The notes beneath the pieces were generated by a model. It saw nothing but the letters and a program-made list of their open reading frames with translations. It ran no database searches and was not told where the DNA came from. A stretch of 64,000 nucleotides of DNA from CAZQWJ01 sp964597265 (GTDB lineage Bacteria > Patescibacteriota > 4484-211 > JAGQKX01): assembly GCA_964597265.1 (NCBI GenBank), contig CAZQWJ010000001.1, positions 1 through 64,000 of the forward strand. The letters run 5' to 3'. The translations under genes were made by a program, and so were the position numbers. Numbering within the stretch: position 1 is the first letter of the stretch; each line of letters starts with the position of its first letter. Below, one piece after another: positions 6,856-15,928 of the stretch.

Positions 6856-8736
6856 CTACAGAACCTCTACGAATAATGTATCGCCCGCAAATAGGAACAG
6901 GTGAGATTCGTCCGTGGTTACACCAAACGTAGCAATCTGACGATCATTGGGCAATTTGTACCGCGCAACATATGCGCCATCAGTGGTAAACACAAGCACA
7001 CTATTGTCAGCAAGCATATACACATGCTCTGCGTCAACATAGGTTATCAACTGCTTCGCCTGGTGGATAGGAGGCAACACTCCATGCAACGAGAAATCCG
7101 TGCGGCGGCCGCTCAAAAATTTCTCAACCGTGCCATTCTCATGCAACAGGTACACGTATCCGTCTATCGCGATATCTACTATCTGCGAGTATGACACTGG
7201 ATCTGACATGTAGTTGGTTGCACCTCCGAGATTACCATTCCCCAGACCAATATATTTGAACACCTGCTCCCGTCCCTGCGCAGCCACATACAGATTGTCC
7301 ATATAGGTAGCAACACCTTGTACTGCTCCCCACTGTCCAGTTTGTTCAATGATCTTTGAGGTAGTAAAGGTATCAAAATCCGTGTACCAAACCCCACGCT
7401 CATCACTATACGTATACCAACCATTCATCCCGGCAGCCACACGATCTGCTTGCATCATTTCATGTAACTGGCGCACCTCACCAAACGTACCGTTCTCTGA
7501 CACTGATACCACCGCACCCTGCTGCGGCAATACCCCAATGACGCCATCTCCTCGAGGGACAACCAACAGCGAATCCTCGTACACCGGAACAGGCACGCCT
7601 GCATGCTCGACATACTTCGTCGCATAGATCACATCCAGTACCTGCTCCGTTGCCACTCCTTGCACGCTGCCCAGTTCTCCTTGCAATGCATCAAACGCCC
7701 GCTGTGCTTGTGCACGGTCTACTTGGGCAATTTCCTGTACACGTTGAAGTTTGTTTGCTAACTCTTCTTGTTCCTGTGCGGTTTTTTCCTGTTGCTGGCT
7801 GCGCTGATTGTATCTATAGGTACCATAGACACTCCCCGCCAACAGTGCCAGCAGGACAAACACGATTATCCACCGTTTGAGGGATCCTCCAGGCCGTGGG
7901 ATTTTGAGATACACGTCGCTTCGCAATGGCAACGCCATACGGATGCGTGTGAGATGTGTCTTTATGAAAAATGCCAAACGGCCCATATCCGGTAGCGCAA
8001 CCTTACCGGTACGTGATTGCGCTTCGTGCTCTGGCATCCCGGGCATGACCAGCTCAATCACTTCTTCTTCTGCTGGTTGGGTCTTGATCGCGATATGTAA
8101 TATGAGTCCTGAGAGGAGCGCGCTTTCCTCCACATCTTTGACCTCGTCTCTGAGTGATTGCTGCCAATCATCTGATAATTCACTTTGCAAAATCTTTTGC
8201 AAGGTGGTGGTGCCAATTCGTTCACCTAACACGGATGTCCCCAGCACGAGCGTATCCTGATCTTCTATAGCCTCCTGCACAAAACGATCATGCGACAGAT
8301 CGATCAACTCATTATTGCGAAAAAGAGAAAAATATACCCTGCCAGACGAGCGGAAGACAAACGCTCCTCCCCACACTACCAACGCGCCAATATGCAGATC
8401 AATCACCGGAGACCTGCCGCTTCCGACAAGTTTGCCGGCTATGGTGGCGTGCATATCTGACTTAGTACTCTCAAGCGCCTCTTCTAGTGCCGCCAATACG
8501 CTGCCTGCGGAGGACCCAAAGTATGTATCGCGCAAGTGGTTAAACGCCTGGATAGCTGTACGCTCCCAATCTATCTCTAGTCCTGATACTGCCACAGAAA
8601 AAATAGCAAAGATTTCCCCTCGAGTACTTTTGAGCATTTCGTCAGCAGGCTGGAACAAAAATACCCGAGAGAACGCATCCTTACTCCCCATCGAGCCCAC
8701 AATGGTATATGGTCGTATCGAAACGGACTTTTCCAT
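6856..8736 (-). CDS. degenerate PP2C-like domain membrane protein with extracytoplasmic beta-propeller
   Basis: A 626-residue protein. Residues 1-230 have the layout of a PPM/PP2C phosphatase but lack the DGHGG, GDSR and terminal D-N metal motifs, so it is probably not a working phosphatase. A membrane segment (about 288-306) is followed by a Gln/Glu-rich coiled coil (about 310-360). A repeat-rich C-terminal half with YVDAEHVYMLAD-like strands is consistent with a beta-propeller outside the membrane. ATG 8736 is chosen because it falls 2 bases after the stop of the upstream gene; an in-frame start at 8817 would overlap that gene. It is the last gene of a four-gene minus-strand envelope cluster. 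The role is unknown, possibly sensing or scaffolding. Confidence 0.65.
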   Translation of the reverse strand: MEKSVSIRPYTIVGSMGSKDAFSRVFLFQPADEMLKSTRGEIFAIFSVAVSGLEIDWERTAIQAFNHLRDTYFGSSAGSVLAALEEALESTKSDMHATIAGKLVGSGRSPVIDLHIGALVVWGGAFVFRSSGRVYFSLFRNNELIDLSHDRFVQEAIEDQDTLVLGTSVLGERIGTTTLQKILQSELSDDWQQSLRDEVKDVEESALLSGLILHIAIKTQPAEEEVIELVMPGMPEHEAQSRTGKVALPDMGRLAFFIKTHLTRIRMALPLRSDVYLKIPRPGGSLKRWIIVFVLLALLAGSVYGTYRYNQRSQQQEKTAQEQEELANKLQRVQEIAQVDRAQAQRAFDALQGELGSVQGVATEQVLDVIYATKYVEHAGVPVPVYEDSLLVVPRGDGVIGVLPQQGAVVSVSENGTFGEVRQLHEMMQADRVAAGMNGWYTYSDERGVWYTDFDTFTTSKIIEQTGQWGAVQGVATYMDNLYVAAQGREQVFKYIGLGNGNLGGATNYMSDPVSYSQIVDIAIDGYVYLLHENGTVEKFLSGRRTDFSLHGVLPPIHQAKQLITYVDAEHVYMLADNSVLVFTTDGAYVARYKLPNDRQIATFGVTTDESHLFLFAGDTLFVEVL

Positions 8737-8738
8737 AG

Positions 8739-8990
8739 CTATAGTATATACATACGTGCGTACCACACTCCAAGCAGAATAACTGCTAGCAAAAAGACCC
8801 ACGCAATAATCGTCCACACCGATGCAAATGTTGTGTGCAGGAAGCGATTAAGCAAACGTACCTGTTGTACTTTTTGCACAGCAAAGAGTAACAGTATGAT
8901 CAAAAAGCCTACAACAAATACGTGCTCCAATATACGAATTATCGTAGCCATATCAAGAGAAAGGTTTCCAAAAAATAATGGGCTGTCCAT
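8739..8990 (-). CDS. small two-helix membrane protein
   Basis: An 83-residue hydrophobic protein with two predicted membrane helices (about 20-40 and 57-80) separated by a short basic loop (VQKVQQVRLLNR). No family is recognised. It starts 3 bases after the bPH2 gene and ends 2 bases before the PP2C-like gene, so the three are almost certainly co-transcribed and may form one membrane assembly. Confidence 0.65.
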   Translation of the reverse strand: MDSPLFFGNLSLDMATIIRILEHVFVVGFLIILLLFAVQKVQQVRLLNRFLHTTFASVWTIIAWVFLLAVILLGVWYARMYIL

Positions 8991-8993
8991 AGA

Positions 8994-9590
8994 TTAGTGC
9001 CATCTTGTCCCGGATTTGCGGTGAAAATCCTGAACAAGATCAGTTATTTTGTCATGTATCATAGCTGGATTTGGAGCTTTGGTAATCTCAAGATTTTGAT
9101 CACGTCCGGCTGTTTGAATAAACACCCCTCCAAAGTCAAAGAAATTAGAGGCAAAACCACCCTGCCGGAACGACACATCTTGCACCTGCGAAAAATGCGC
9201 CTCGGACACAAACCGGTAAAACGGCCAATGCACATCCAAATCAACAAAACGCTCGTTGGTAACAATCAACACGTTAAAAAACCACTCCAACGCATGTTGC
9301 AAAGCAAAAAAGGCAATGAACAAATACCAAATCCCTACTACCGCTGTAATCGCGGTGTCGGAAAATAATTCGAAGATGTCAGTAAGCCCCAAGTACGTAC
9401 GGCCGAAATCAGAAAATATCACAATCGGTACAATCATACCGATGATCGCAGCCAGAATCCACGGCGCGTTGGTCACACGATGTCGTCGAATAAGCATCTC
9501 TATGGTTTCATCTTTTTGCTGCACTTCTATGGAAGTTTTTTCTGGGGCTATGGCAAGTGCGGTAAGTGGATTTGCAGAGTGATTAGTCAT
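8994..9590 (-). CDS. bacterial PH domain (bPH2/YdbS-like) membrane protein
   Basis: A 198-residue protein with two membrane helices (about 43-62 and 84-110) followed by a YdbS-like bacterial pleckstrin-homology domain. That domain begins with the characteristic VTNERFVDLD segment and continues with the SQVQDVSFRQ and GGVFIQTAG strands. Relatives are membrane proteins of uncertain function. TACAAT at 9597-9602 lies exactly 6 bases before the ATG, which suggests a leaderless transcript heading the operon 8994, 8739, 6856. Confidence 0.8.
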   Translation of the reverse strand: MTNHSANPLTALAIAPEKTSIEVQQKDETIEMLIRRHRVTNAPWILAAIIGMIVPIVIFSDFGRTYLGLTDIFELFSDTAITAVVGIWYLFIAFFALQHALEWFFNVLIVTNERFVDLDVHWPFYRFVSEAHFSQVQDVSFRQGGFASNFFDFGGVFIQTAGRDQNLEITKAPNPAMIHDKITDLVQDFHRKSGTRWH

Positions 9591-9607
9591 AGATTCATTG
9601 TACTATG

Positions 9608-11443
9608 TCATTTGTGTTCGATATTGAAGAATGCAAAACCTGCCTGTTGTATTCCCAAGTATCCCGGTGCACGGGTGTTAAATATTGCCTTAAACTCTGC
9701 ACCCGTGAACCGCTTTTCTCCTTTATCTGTCTGAAATATCACACGGTTGGTTTGGCCATTAGTACCCTGTACCATGGTCACGTCGGACACATGGCTAATC
9801 CCGCCAGTCCCGAACTCTGCAATTTCATAATTGGCAGACACCTGCCGTAGCTCTGCATAGCTATATGGATTACCCGGCCAACACGAAGTAGTCACAGGAA
9901 CAATCCTACCAATATCCGCACCCGAACCGTTCCCGTATAACACAATCGCTGCGTTAATCAAATCCGCCATTTCTTCTGGCGAAAGCCATGGGTTAGATCG
10001 TCCGCACTTATCACTATCATTTCGGTATGTTTTGGTATACCAGGCTTTGTACACCCATGGGGAACCAGCAATTTTTTCGTATGATTTATTGATCAGGTCT
10101 GCCCCTCCCTGACCATCGGTAGTATCCCACCCCACGTTGTTAATCCAACCACCGGTTGTCGCAGAATATTGATACCCACTACCACCAGTCATGATGATCC
10201 CTCTGGTTTGCTCAACTGCATCCTGCCATGCTTGTGCGTTGATTTCACGTTTGAACTCCTGGCAACTTTGGCTTGGACAAATAGTTGACTTGCCATACGC
10301 ATAACTGCGGGCAGCAATAGCTTGAGCCTTGAGGATTTCTGTCGGCCATGATGCAGGCACTTCATAGATGTGTTTGAGGTATTCCTCAAACGCATATTCT
10401 TCGTTATTAAACGTCTGACCATAGCTATTTGTACCGTTCACAATGATCTTAGAGTGCGTCGTATCCACATGCTGTATGCTCGCACTAGGGTAATAGAATC
10501 CAAGAAGATCTTGGTACGTGGTAGACGGATTGTTTATAATCCGCCCACGCGCGCCCCATTGGCTCATGCCGTTTCGATGGGTAAATGCACCGATAGAGAA
10601 TACTGCAAAATATCCATTCGGCGCTTGTTCATTGAATCCAAGCAAAGAGGCATAATAATCATCTGCTCCTTGGTTTTCGGCGTTGATGACAAAGCCACCG
10701 CTACGTGCTGCTAAGATCGCTTGTTGCTGTGCCGTAAGTTGAGCCAGCTTTTCGTTAAGACCAGTGAGGTTTGAGGAGAGGTCTTGCCGCTGTGATTGTG
10801 TAGTGGCAAGAGCATTACGGGTAGATGCGATCTGTTGGTTGAGGGCAACCCGTCGTTGCTCCAGTGTACTCTTTGCTTCTTCAAACTCCTGCCGCTGTTG
10901 ATTCAACTGTGCTTCGGTTTCCTCCAAAGAAGAGAGTTCTTCTGTAGATGCCAGTACTCGCTCTTGATATTTTCTACTTACGAATTGACGATAGACCCAG
11001 GTGTTTGCCCAACTGTCCAAATCTTCAGCATCTAACCAAAACAGTATCTTCTCTACAAAATTCTCCACATAATGTTGGCGTACCGCTGTAGAAAACTGCC
11101 GCTGCGCTCGCTCCAAAAACAGCCGTGCTTGCGAAACCTCCGCCTCTATTTCTTCAATCTCCAGTTCTTTTTGGCGAATTTCAAGTTCAGTGCTGGCAAG
11201 TTGCAACTGCGCATACGCCAGTTGGCCACCCAAAGTGTTAAGTGCACCGTGATACTGTTGTTCTTTTTGCTGAGCTTGTGAAAGCGCGTTTTCAGTTGCT
11301 TCTTTTTCTTTCTTGATGGTATCTATCTCACGCTGAATGACATCCAATGGGTCTTCCTCCGCACGTACTGTTACGCCGGAGAACACGACCGCGAGGCACA
11401 TCACCACTATGGAAGACAATAAAACGTATTTCTTCATACTCAT
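9608..11443 (-). CDS. secreted coiled-coil protein with SpoIID/LytB domain
   Basis: A 611-residue exported protein. It has a signal peptide (about 1-28), a long Gln/Glu-rich coiled coil (about 30-250) like those of EnvC/CwlO-type hydrolase regulators, and a SpoIID/LytB domain (about 300-560). The SpoIID core, EYLKHIYEVPASWP then LKAQAIAARSYA, keeps the glutamate that is catalytic in SpoIID, a lytic transglycosylase that cuts denuded glycan strands. It probably remodels peptidoglycan during growth or division. Its start codon sits within the promoter of the divergent FAD oxidoreductase gene, so the two may be co-regulated. Confidence 0.85.
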   Translation of the reverse strand: MSMKKYVLLSSIVVMCLAVVFSGVTVRAEEDPLDVIQREIDTIKKEKEATENALSQAQQKEQQYHGALNTLGGQLAYAQLQLASTELEIRQKELEIEEIEAEVSQARLFLERAQRQFSTAVRQHYVENFVEKILFWLDAEDLDSWANTWVYRQFVSRKYQERVLASTEELSSLEETEAQLNQQRQEFEEAKSTLEQRRVALNQQIASTRNALATTQSQRQDLSSNLTGLNEKLAQLTAQQQAILAARSGGFVINAENQGADDYYASLLGFNEQAPNGYFAVFSIGAFTHRNGMSQWGARGRIINNPSTTYQDLLGFYYPSASIQHVDTTHSKIIVNGTNSYGQTFNNEEYAFEEYLKHIYEVPASWPTEILKAQAIAARSYAYGKSTICPSQSCQEFKREINAQAWQDAVEQTRGIIMTGGSGYQYSATTGGWINNVGWDTTDGQGGADLINKSYEKIAGSPWVYKAWYTKTYRNDSDKCGRSNPWLSPEEMADLINAAIVLYGNGSGADIGRIVPVTTSCWPGNPYSYAELRQVSANYEIAEFGTGGISHVSDVTMVQGTNGQTNRVIFQTDKGEKRFTGAEFKAIFNTRAPGYLGIQQAGFAFFNIEHK

Positions 11444-11472
11444 TGCTCATTTGCTTACTAAATTTATACAAT
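11443..11472 (+). promoter_or_regulatory. promoter of the glycan operon
   Basis: TTGCTC (11443-11448), an 18-base spacer and TACAAT (11467-11472), ending 6 bases before the ATG at 11479. The predicted transcription start coincides with the start codon. Confidence 0.6.
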
Positions 11473-11478
11473 GCGCCT

Positions 11479-12780
11479 ATGCGTATCGCAATTCTAGGGG
11501 CGGGTTTCGCGGGGCTGGCTGCCGCGTACGAAGTACAAAGACAAGGGCACAATGCTGTTATTATAGACAAAGAAGCATACATTGGCGGGCTAGGCGCAGG
11601 ATTTCGGGAGCAGGTTGATGACTATCCGCCGAACTGGGATTGGGACCTGGAGCGCTATTACCATCACTGGTTTACAAACGACTCAGAGATATTCAGATTA
11701 GCCAAAGAGCTGCACGTCACGGATAAGATACTTATCAAACGCCCGGTTACCGCCAGCCTCATCAACGGTGCACGCTACCAACTCGATTCACCCATGGCAC
11801 TACTCACATTTTCTCCATTACCACTGTGGGATCGGATCCGTACTGGATTAGTATTGGGATTTCTTAAGCTCTTTCCATTTGGCCAGCTACTTGAACGGTG
11901 GACGGTGCATGACCTGCTTCCTACATTAGTCGGGCGACGTTCATACCAATTATTGTGGGAGCCACTTATGAAAGGTAAATTTGACGACCGATATCGCGAC
12001 ATTAACCTGGCATGGTTTTGGGCACGCATCTACAAACGCACCACCAAGCTGGCATATTTTGTAGGGGGATTTCAGGCGTTTGCGAACGAATTGGCAACAC
12101 ACATCAAGAAGCAGGGAGGCTCCCTGCTTTTGGGCGCTGATATCGAGAAAATCACACAGGCTGAATCTCAGTGGGAGATCACTATCAAAGGTCACACGCC
12201 AATCATTGCTGACCGCGTCATTGTAACCACGCCATTTCCGGTATTTGCCAAACTCTTCCCACAGCTACCTCCAGACTACGTCCAAACATACAGCCAATTA
12301 AAAGGCATTGGTGCCCAGGCACTGATAGTAGTGCTAAACAAACCATTCTTTGACGATCACACGTATTGGCTCAATATCCACGACACTGCGTGGCCGTTTT
12401 TGGTCATGGCAGAACATACCAACTTTGCCGACCCCAGCCACTATGGCGGGGACACGATACTCTACATAGGCAATTACCTTGCTGCAGATCACCCATTGAT
12501 GCAGCTATCAAAAGATACACTTATTGAAAACATCCTCCCGTACCTTAAGCGTATTAAGCCTGATTTTGATACTACCACTATCAAACACGCATGGCTCTGG
12601 CGCGCCCCATACGCCCAACCCATTGTTGAGGTCAATCACTCACAGCGTATTCCACCAATCACCACGCCACTACAACACGTATATCTTGCGAATATGAGCC
12701 AAGTGTACCCGTGGGATCGGGGTACCAATTATGCGGTTGAACTGGGGCGACACGCGGCACGACTGGCTACAAAAACATGA
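11479..12780 (+). CDS. FAD-dependent amine-oxidase/protoporphyrinogen-oxidase-like oxidoreductase
   Basis: A 433-residue flavoprotein. The Rossmann motif GAGFAGLAAAYE is at residues 7-18, followed by a basic/Asp loop (VIIDKE) and the GGLGAGF turn, as in the amine oxidase/UDP-galactopyranose mutase-like superfamily. The C-terminal FAD segment is around YPWDRGTNYAVELG. As first gene of an operon of membrane glycosyltransferases it probably modifies a lipid-linked sugar or isoprenoid carrier (inference). ATG 11479 is chosen because the Rossmann strand starts immediately after it and a TACAAT box precedes it by 6 bases; the frame is open further upstream. Its stop overlaps the next start (ATGA). 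Confidence 0.8.
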   Translation: MRIAILGAGFAGLAAAYEVQRQGHNAVIIDKEAYIGGLGAGFREQVDDYPPNWDWDLERYYHHWFTNDSEIFRLAKELHVTDKILIKRPVTASLINGARYQLDSPMALLTFSPLPLWDRIRTGLVLGFLKLFPFGQLLERWTVHDLLPTLVGRRSYQLLWEPLMKGKFDDRYRDINLAWFWARIYKRTTKLAYFVGGFQAFANELATHIKKQGGSLLLGADIEKITQAESQWEITIKGHTPIIADRVIVTTPFPVFAKLFPQLPPDYVQTYSQLKGIGAQALIVVLNKPFFDDHTYWLNIHDTAWPFLVMAEHTNFADPSHYGGDTILYIGNYLAADHPLMQLSKDTLIENILPYLKRIKPDFDTTTIKHAWLWRAPYAQPIVEVNHSQRIPPITTPLQHVYLANMSQVYPWDRGTNYAVELGRHAARLATKT

Positions 12781-14225
12781 CACATACACACATACAAAGA
12801 AACATTCTTCTGGCTATACTGTGGGGGCTGTACGTCATCAGCTTCACAGTATTATTCCCTCTTACCAGCATTGCACCTAATCAATTTATTCCGTACGCAA
12901 CCACATTGACGCCGGTTACACTTGTTTTGTTTTTCTTATGCCTGATTGGTAGTGCCTGCATTGTGTATCATCTCCCTCGGTATCTACAAGGAATCACGGT
13001 CAAGTCAGCGCTTCTCTTGGTTACAGTGTTTTCTATTCCGTTTTTTCTTTCCTATCCTGGTGATTCGTATGATGTGTTTGTCAACATGTGGCAAGCCGAA
13101 CGGGTCATCACATACCATGAAAACCCGTACGCCAGTATCTTGGATACTAGCAATTACCCCACCCACGAATTTCTGCCTGATATTCAACAATACGTCCACC
13201 TGCCCTACGGTCCTATTTGGCTTGCCCTGCAAATAGGACTGTATAGCTTGGTCAGTAACACATCTATTCTGGTAGCCACGATATTTTTCAAAAGTGTCTT
13301 CTTGGTCTTATGGTTACTGTTTTCATACCTATTACTGACCATAACCGCCCGCACCAATAGCCATATACTCAAAGAATTAACCACACTTCTCATCTCACCG
13401 CTTCCCTTGGCAGGCATCATGGGCAACATGCACAATGATCTGATTCTACTGATATTTTGGCTAGGGATATATGTATGCTTAGTACGCAGAAAGCACGCTT
13501 TGACCATACTGCTTTTCCTATTGAATATATTCACCAAATTCATTGCTATTATTATCTTGCCATTGCTTCTGCTTTTTTATTTGCTGACTGCAGGTCGGTC
13601 GCGGTTTTTGATATGTGGCGTCTTACTAGGGCTTACCGTGGTAGGTATTGGGTTGGCGGAGTGGCAACTGGGATTTTTGCATGGTCTTGTTGACCAGACA
13701 AGTACATTTGGTGGATCAATCATTTTTGCTGCAAGCTTTTTTTTCAGTGATAGCATTGTCCTTGCCTTACGCAGCGTCTACTTTGCCGTGTTTGCCATCG
13801 TATACAGTATCGTACTTCGCCATGTGTATGTTACGTACAAAGACAACCGTCTGAATGAAACACGCCTTTTACAATGGGCAGGGTTCGTGATGACCATCGC
13901 GATCATTCTGCTCGTTCATTTTTTCGGATACCATTATTTGGTGTGGCCTATTCCGTTTCTTATCTTGTATAAAGACCCCAAATTACTACGATTCTATGCA
14001 TTTGCAAGCAGTATTGTTTTGACCGTTATGCTTATGACATTTATCATATATGACAACTCATATGGTGTACGATATAGCCAAGTGTACCTGTTTAATGCCA
14101 TTAACGTGCATACAGCATATTTATTGTTGTTCTTGCTCTCACATATCCTGATCACATCACTCGTATTGTATACAGGGTATCGGATGTACCGATATCTCAC
14201 GACTAATGAAAACCTTACGTCATAA
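12777..14225 (+). CDS. GT-C fold polytopic glycosyltransferase
   Basis: A 482-residue protein with about 11-12 membrane helices. A large first extracytoplasmic loop contains the acidic GDSYDVF motif and HENPYA, the typical layout of GT-C transferases that use polyprenyl-phosphate sugars (mannosyltransferase-like, GT87/MptA-related). It overlaps the FAD gene by 4 bases and the next gene by 20 bases, so translation is probably coupled. It would add sugars to a surface glycan outside the membrane. Donor and acceptor are unknown. Confidence 0.75.
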   Translation: MTHTHIQRNILLAILWGLYVISFTVLFPLTSIAPNQFIPYATTLTPVTLVLFFLCLIGSACIVYHLPRYLQGITVKSALLLVTVFSIPFFLSYPGDSYDVFVNMWQAERVITYHENPYASILDTSNYPTHEFLPDIQQYVHLPYGPIWLALQIGLYSLVSNTSILVATIFFKSVFLVLWLLFSYLLLTITARTNSHILKELTTLLISPLPLAGIMGNMHNDLILLIFWLGIYVCLVRRKHALTILLFLLNIFTKFIAIIILPLLLLFYLLTAGRSRFLICGVLLGLTVVGIGLAEWQLGFLHGLVDQTSTFGGSIIFAASFFFSDSIVLALRSVYFAVFAIVYSIVLRHVYVTYKDNRLNETRLLQWAGFVMTIAIILLVHFFGYHYLVWPIPFLILYKDPKLLRFYAFASSIVLTVMLMTFIIYDNSYGVRYSQVYLFNAINVHTAYLLLFLLSHILITSLVLYTGYRMYRYLTTNENLTS

Positions 14226-15912
14226 CCAAGTCCAGCTCGTGTTTATTATCTGCTGCATAGTGATCGGAGCTTGTGTGCGCATGTATAACCTAGGGTGGGG
14301 GCCATACTATTTTCATCCTGACGAACACAACATCGCCTACAGTATCAGCCAGTTGCGATTTCCTGATCAGATGCATCCTGATTTTTTTGTGTATGGTTCA
14401 TTCCCTATATATGTGGCGTATGGATTTGGCACACTGTTTGTTGGGGATATTGACCCTCAAGCCGCAGTCATGATTGCACGGTATATATCAGCGATTGCAT
14501 CCACCGCAACCATACCGCTCATATATATGCTGGTGAAAACACTCCTACATAGTACATCGTTGGCTATGATCGGTGCATTACTCGGGGTTTTTCTGACCGG
14601 CTTTACCCAGTATGCACACTTTGGCACGTTTGAAAGCCTGGTGACGCTTCTGTACTGTGCGATTGCATACTGGTCTATCCAGTACATCACAACCCGGACT
14701 AAAAAAGACCTACTCATCATAGCCACCTTAATTGGCCTGGCCATGGGTACCAGAATCAACAATACCTACCTGCTTGGCCTGCCATTTCTGCTCGCTGGCA
14801 TACACCGCTACCACAACGCTGCTCCTGGATTGCGCTCTTTCTTACAAGAGATTGAACTACACCGCATCCTACTGGACAAGCACGCCATCATGGCAATTCT
14901 ACTTGCAGGGGCTGTATTTGTCCTAACCAATCCGTTTGCCATACTTGATTTTCCATGGTTCATTGCAAGCCTAGCATCCGAAAGCAACATCGCCACAGGA
15001 GTACGGCCGGTGTTTTTTACCCGGAGTTTCCTGGACACCATACCCGGTGTATTTCAGCTAACCCAGGTATTGCCGTACATTAGCGGAATCCCGTTCACTA
15101 TCGCAGGCGTTCTGGGTGGCATAATCATCGTGTGGAAATGGTTTCGAACGGACACGCACGCGTTCAAGGCAATCCTGCCGCTTATGTACATCTTTGGCAT
15201 ATATGCATTACTCACGTTCACATTGTTCGTCAAATGGACGCGGTATGTGGTTCCGTTCGTACCGTTTTTGATCATTGGCGTACTTGTTGTGCTTGATGTG
15301 GTGAAAAAAGCAGCGGCACGACGCATCATCCCTGCTGCCTTGTTTTGGGTTCTGACTGTTGCGCTTCTACTGGATATTGGCATACGAGGACTATTGTTTT
15401 TCTCCATCTATACCAGGATCGACCCTCGCGTACAGGCATCCCAGTGGCTTTTTGAGCATATCCAATCGGACGAACAAATCTTGGTCCAGGACAAAGATCC
15501 TAACGCGATTCTCTTTTGGCTGACATTTCCTGAGCAAACCACCTTCTTCAATTTCTATGCATTATCAGGCACCTTGGATGAGGCCAATACAACGCATGTG
15601 ACATCACCAGAGCAATTAGCTCATCAACTGGCCCAAACAGATTGGATCGTCGTCCCCAGTCAACGGGTGTACGCTTCAGCGTTACGCCTACCGGAACACT
15701 TCCCGCATGAGGCAGCATTTTTTGGCGCGCTTTTTGAAAGAAAGTTGGGCTTTGCGCAGACAGTACAAACCCCACCCCACCCACTATCGGCAGACAATGC
15801 CGAGGAAACATTCACCGTGTATGATTACCCCACCATCACTATGTGGCACAAACAACACCCCTACAGCGCAGCAGAGTATGAGAAAATATTACGCAATCCA
15901 CAAGAACATTGA
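14206..15912 (+). CDS. GT39/ArnT-like membrane glycosyltransferase, paralogue 1
   Basis: A 568-residue polytopic protein. The first loop after helix 1 carries FHPDEHNIAYSI, and the segment PDFFVYGSFPIYVAY follows; both are diagnostic for the dolichyl-phosphate-mannose/ArnT-like GT-C group, and the acidic DE pair is the expected catalytic site. The KWTRYVVPFVPF segment near residue 345 is shared with the next genes. It is the first of three tandem paralogues (14206, 15929, 17773). It likely transfers a sugar from a polyprenyl carrier to protein or glycan. Confidence 0.8.
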   Translation: MKTLRHNQVQLVFIICCIVIGACVRMYNLGWGPYYFHPDEHNIAYSISQLRFPDQMHPDFFVYGSFPIYVAYGFGTLFVGDIDPQAAVMIARYISAIASTATIPLIYMLVKTLLHSTSLAMIGALLGVFLTGFTQYAHFGTFESLVTLLYCAIAYWSIQYITTRTKKDLLIIATLIGLAMGTRINNTYLLGLPFLLAGIHRYHNAAPGLRSFLQEIELHRILLDKHAIMAILLAGAVFVLTNPFAILDFPWFIASLASESNIATGVRPVFFTRSFLDTIPGVFQLTQVLPYISGIPFTIAGVLGGIIIVWKWFRTDTHAFKAILPLMYIFGIYALLTFTLFVKWTRYVVPFVPFLIIGVLVVLDVVKKAAARRIIPAALFWVLTVALLLDIGIRGLLFFSIYTRIDPRVQASQWLFEHIQSDEQILVQDKDPNAILFWLTFPEQTTFFNFYALSGTLDEANTTHVTSPEQLAHQLAQTDWIVVPSQRVYASALRLPEHFPHEAAFFGALFERKLGFAQTVQTPPHPLSADNAEETFTVYDYPTITMWHKQHPYSAAEYEKILRNPQEH

Positions 15913-15928
15913 ACAAGCATGGTACAAA

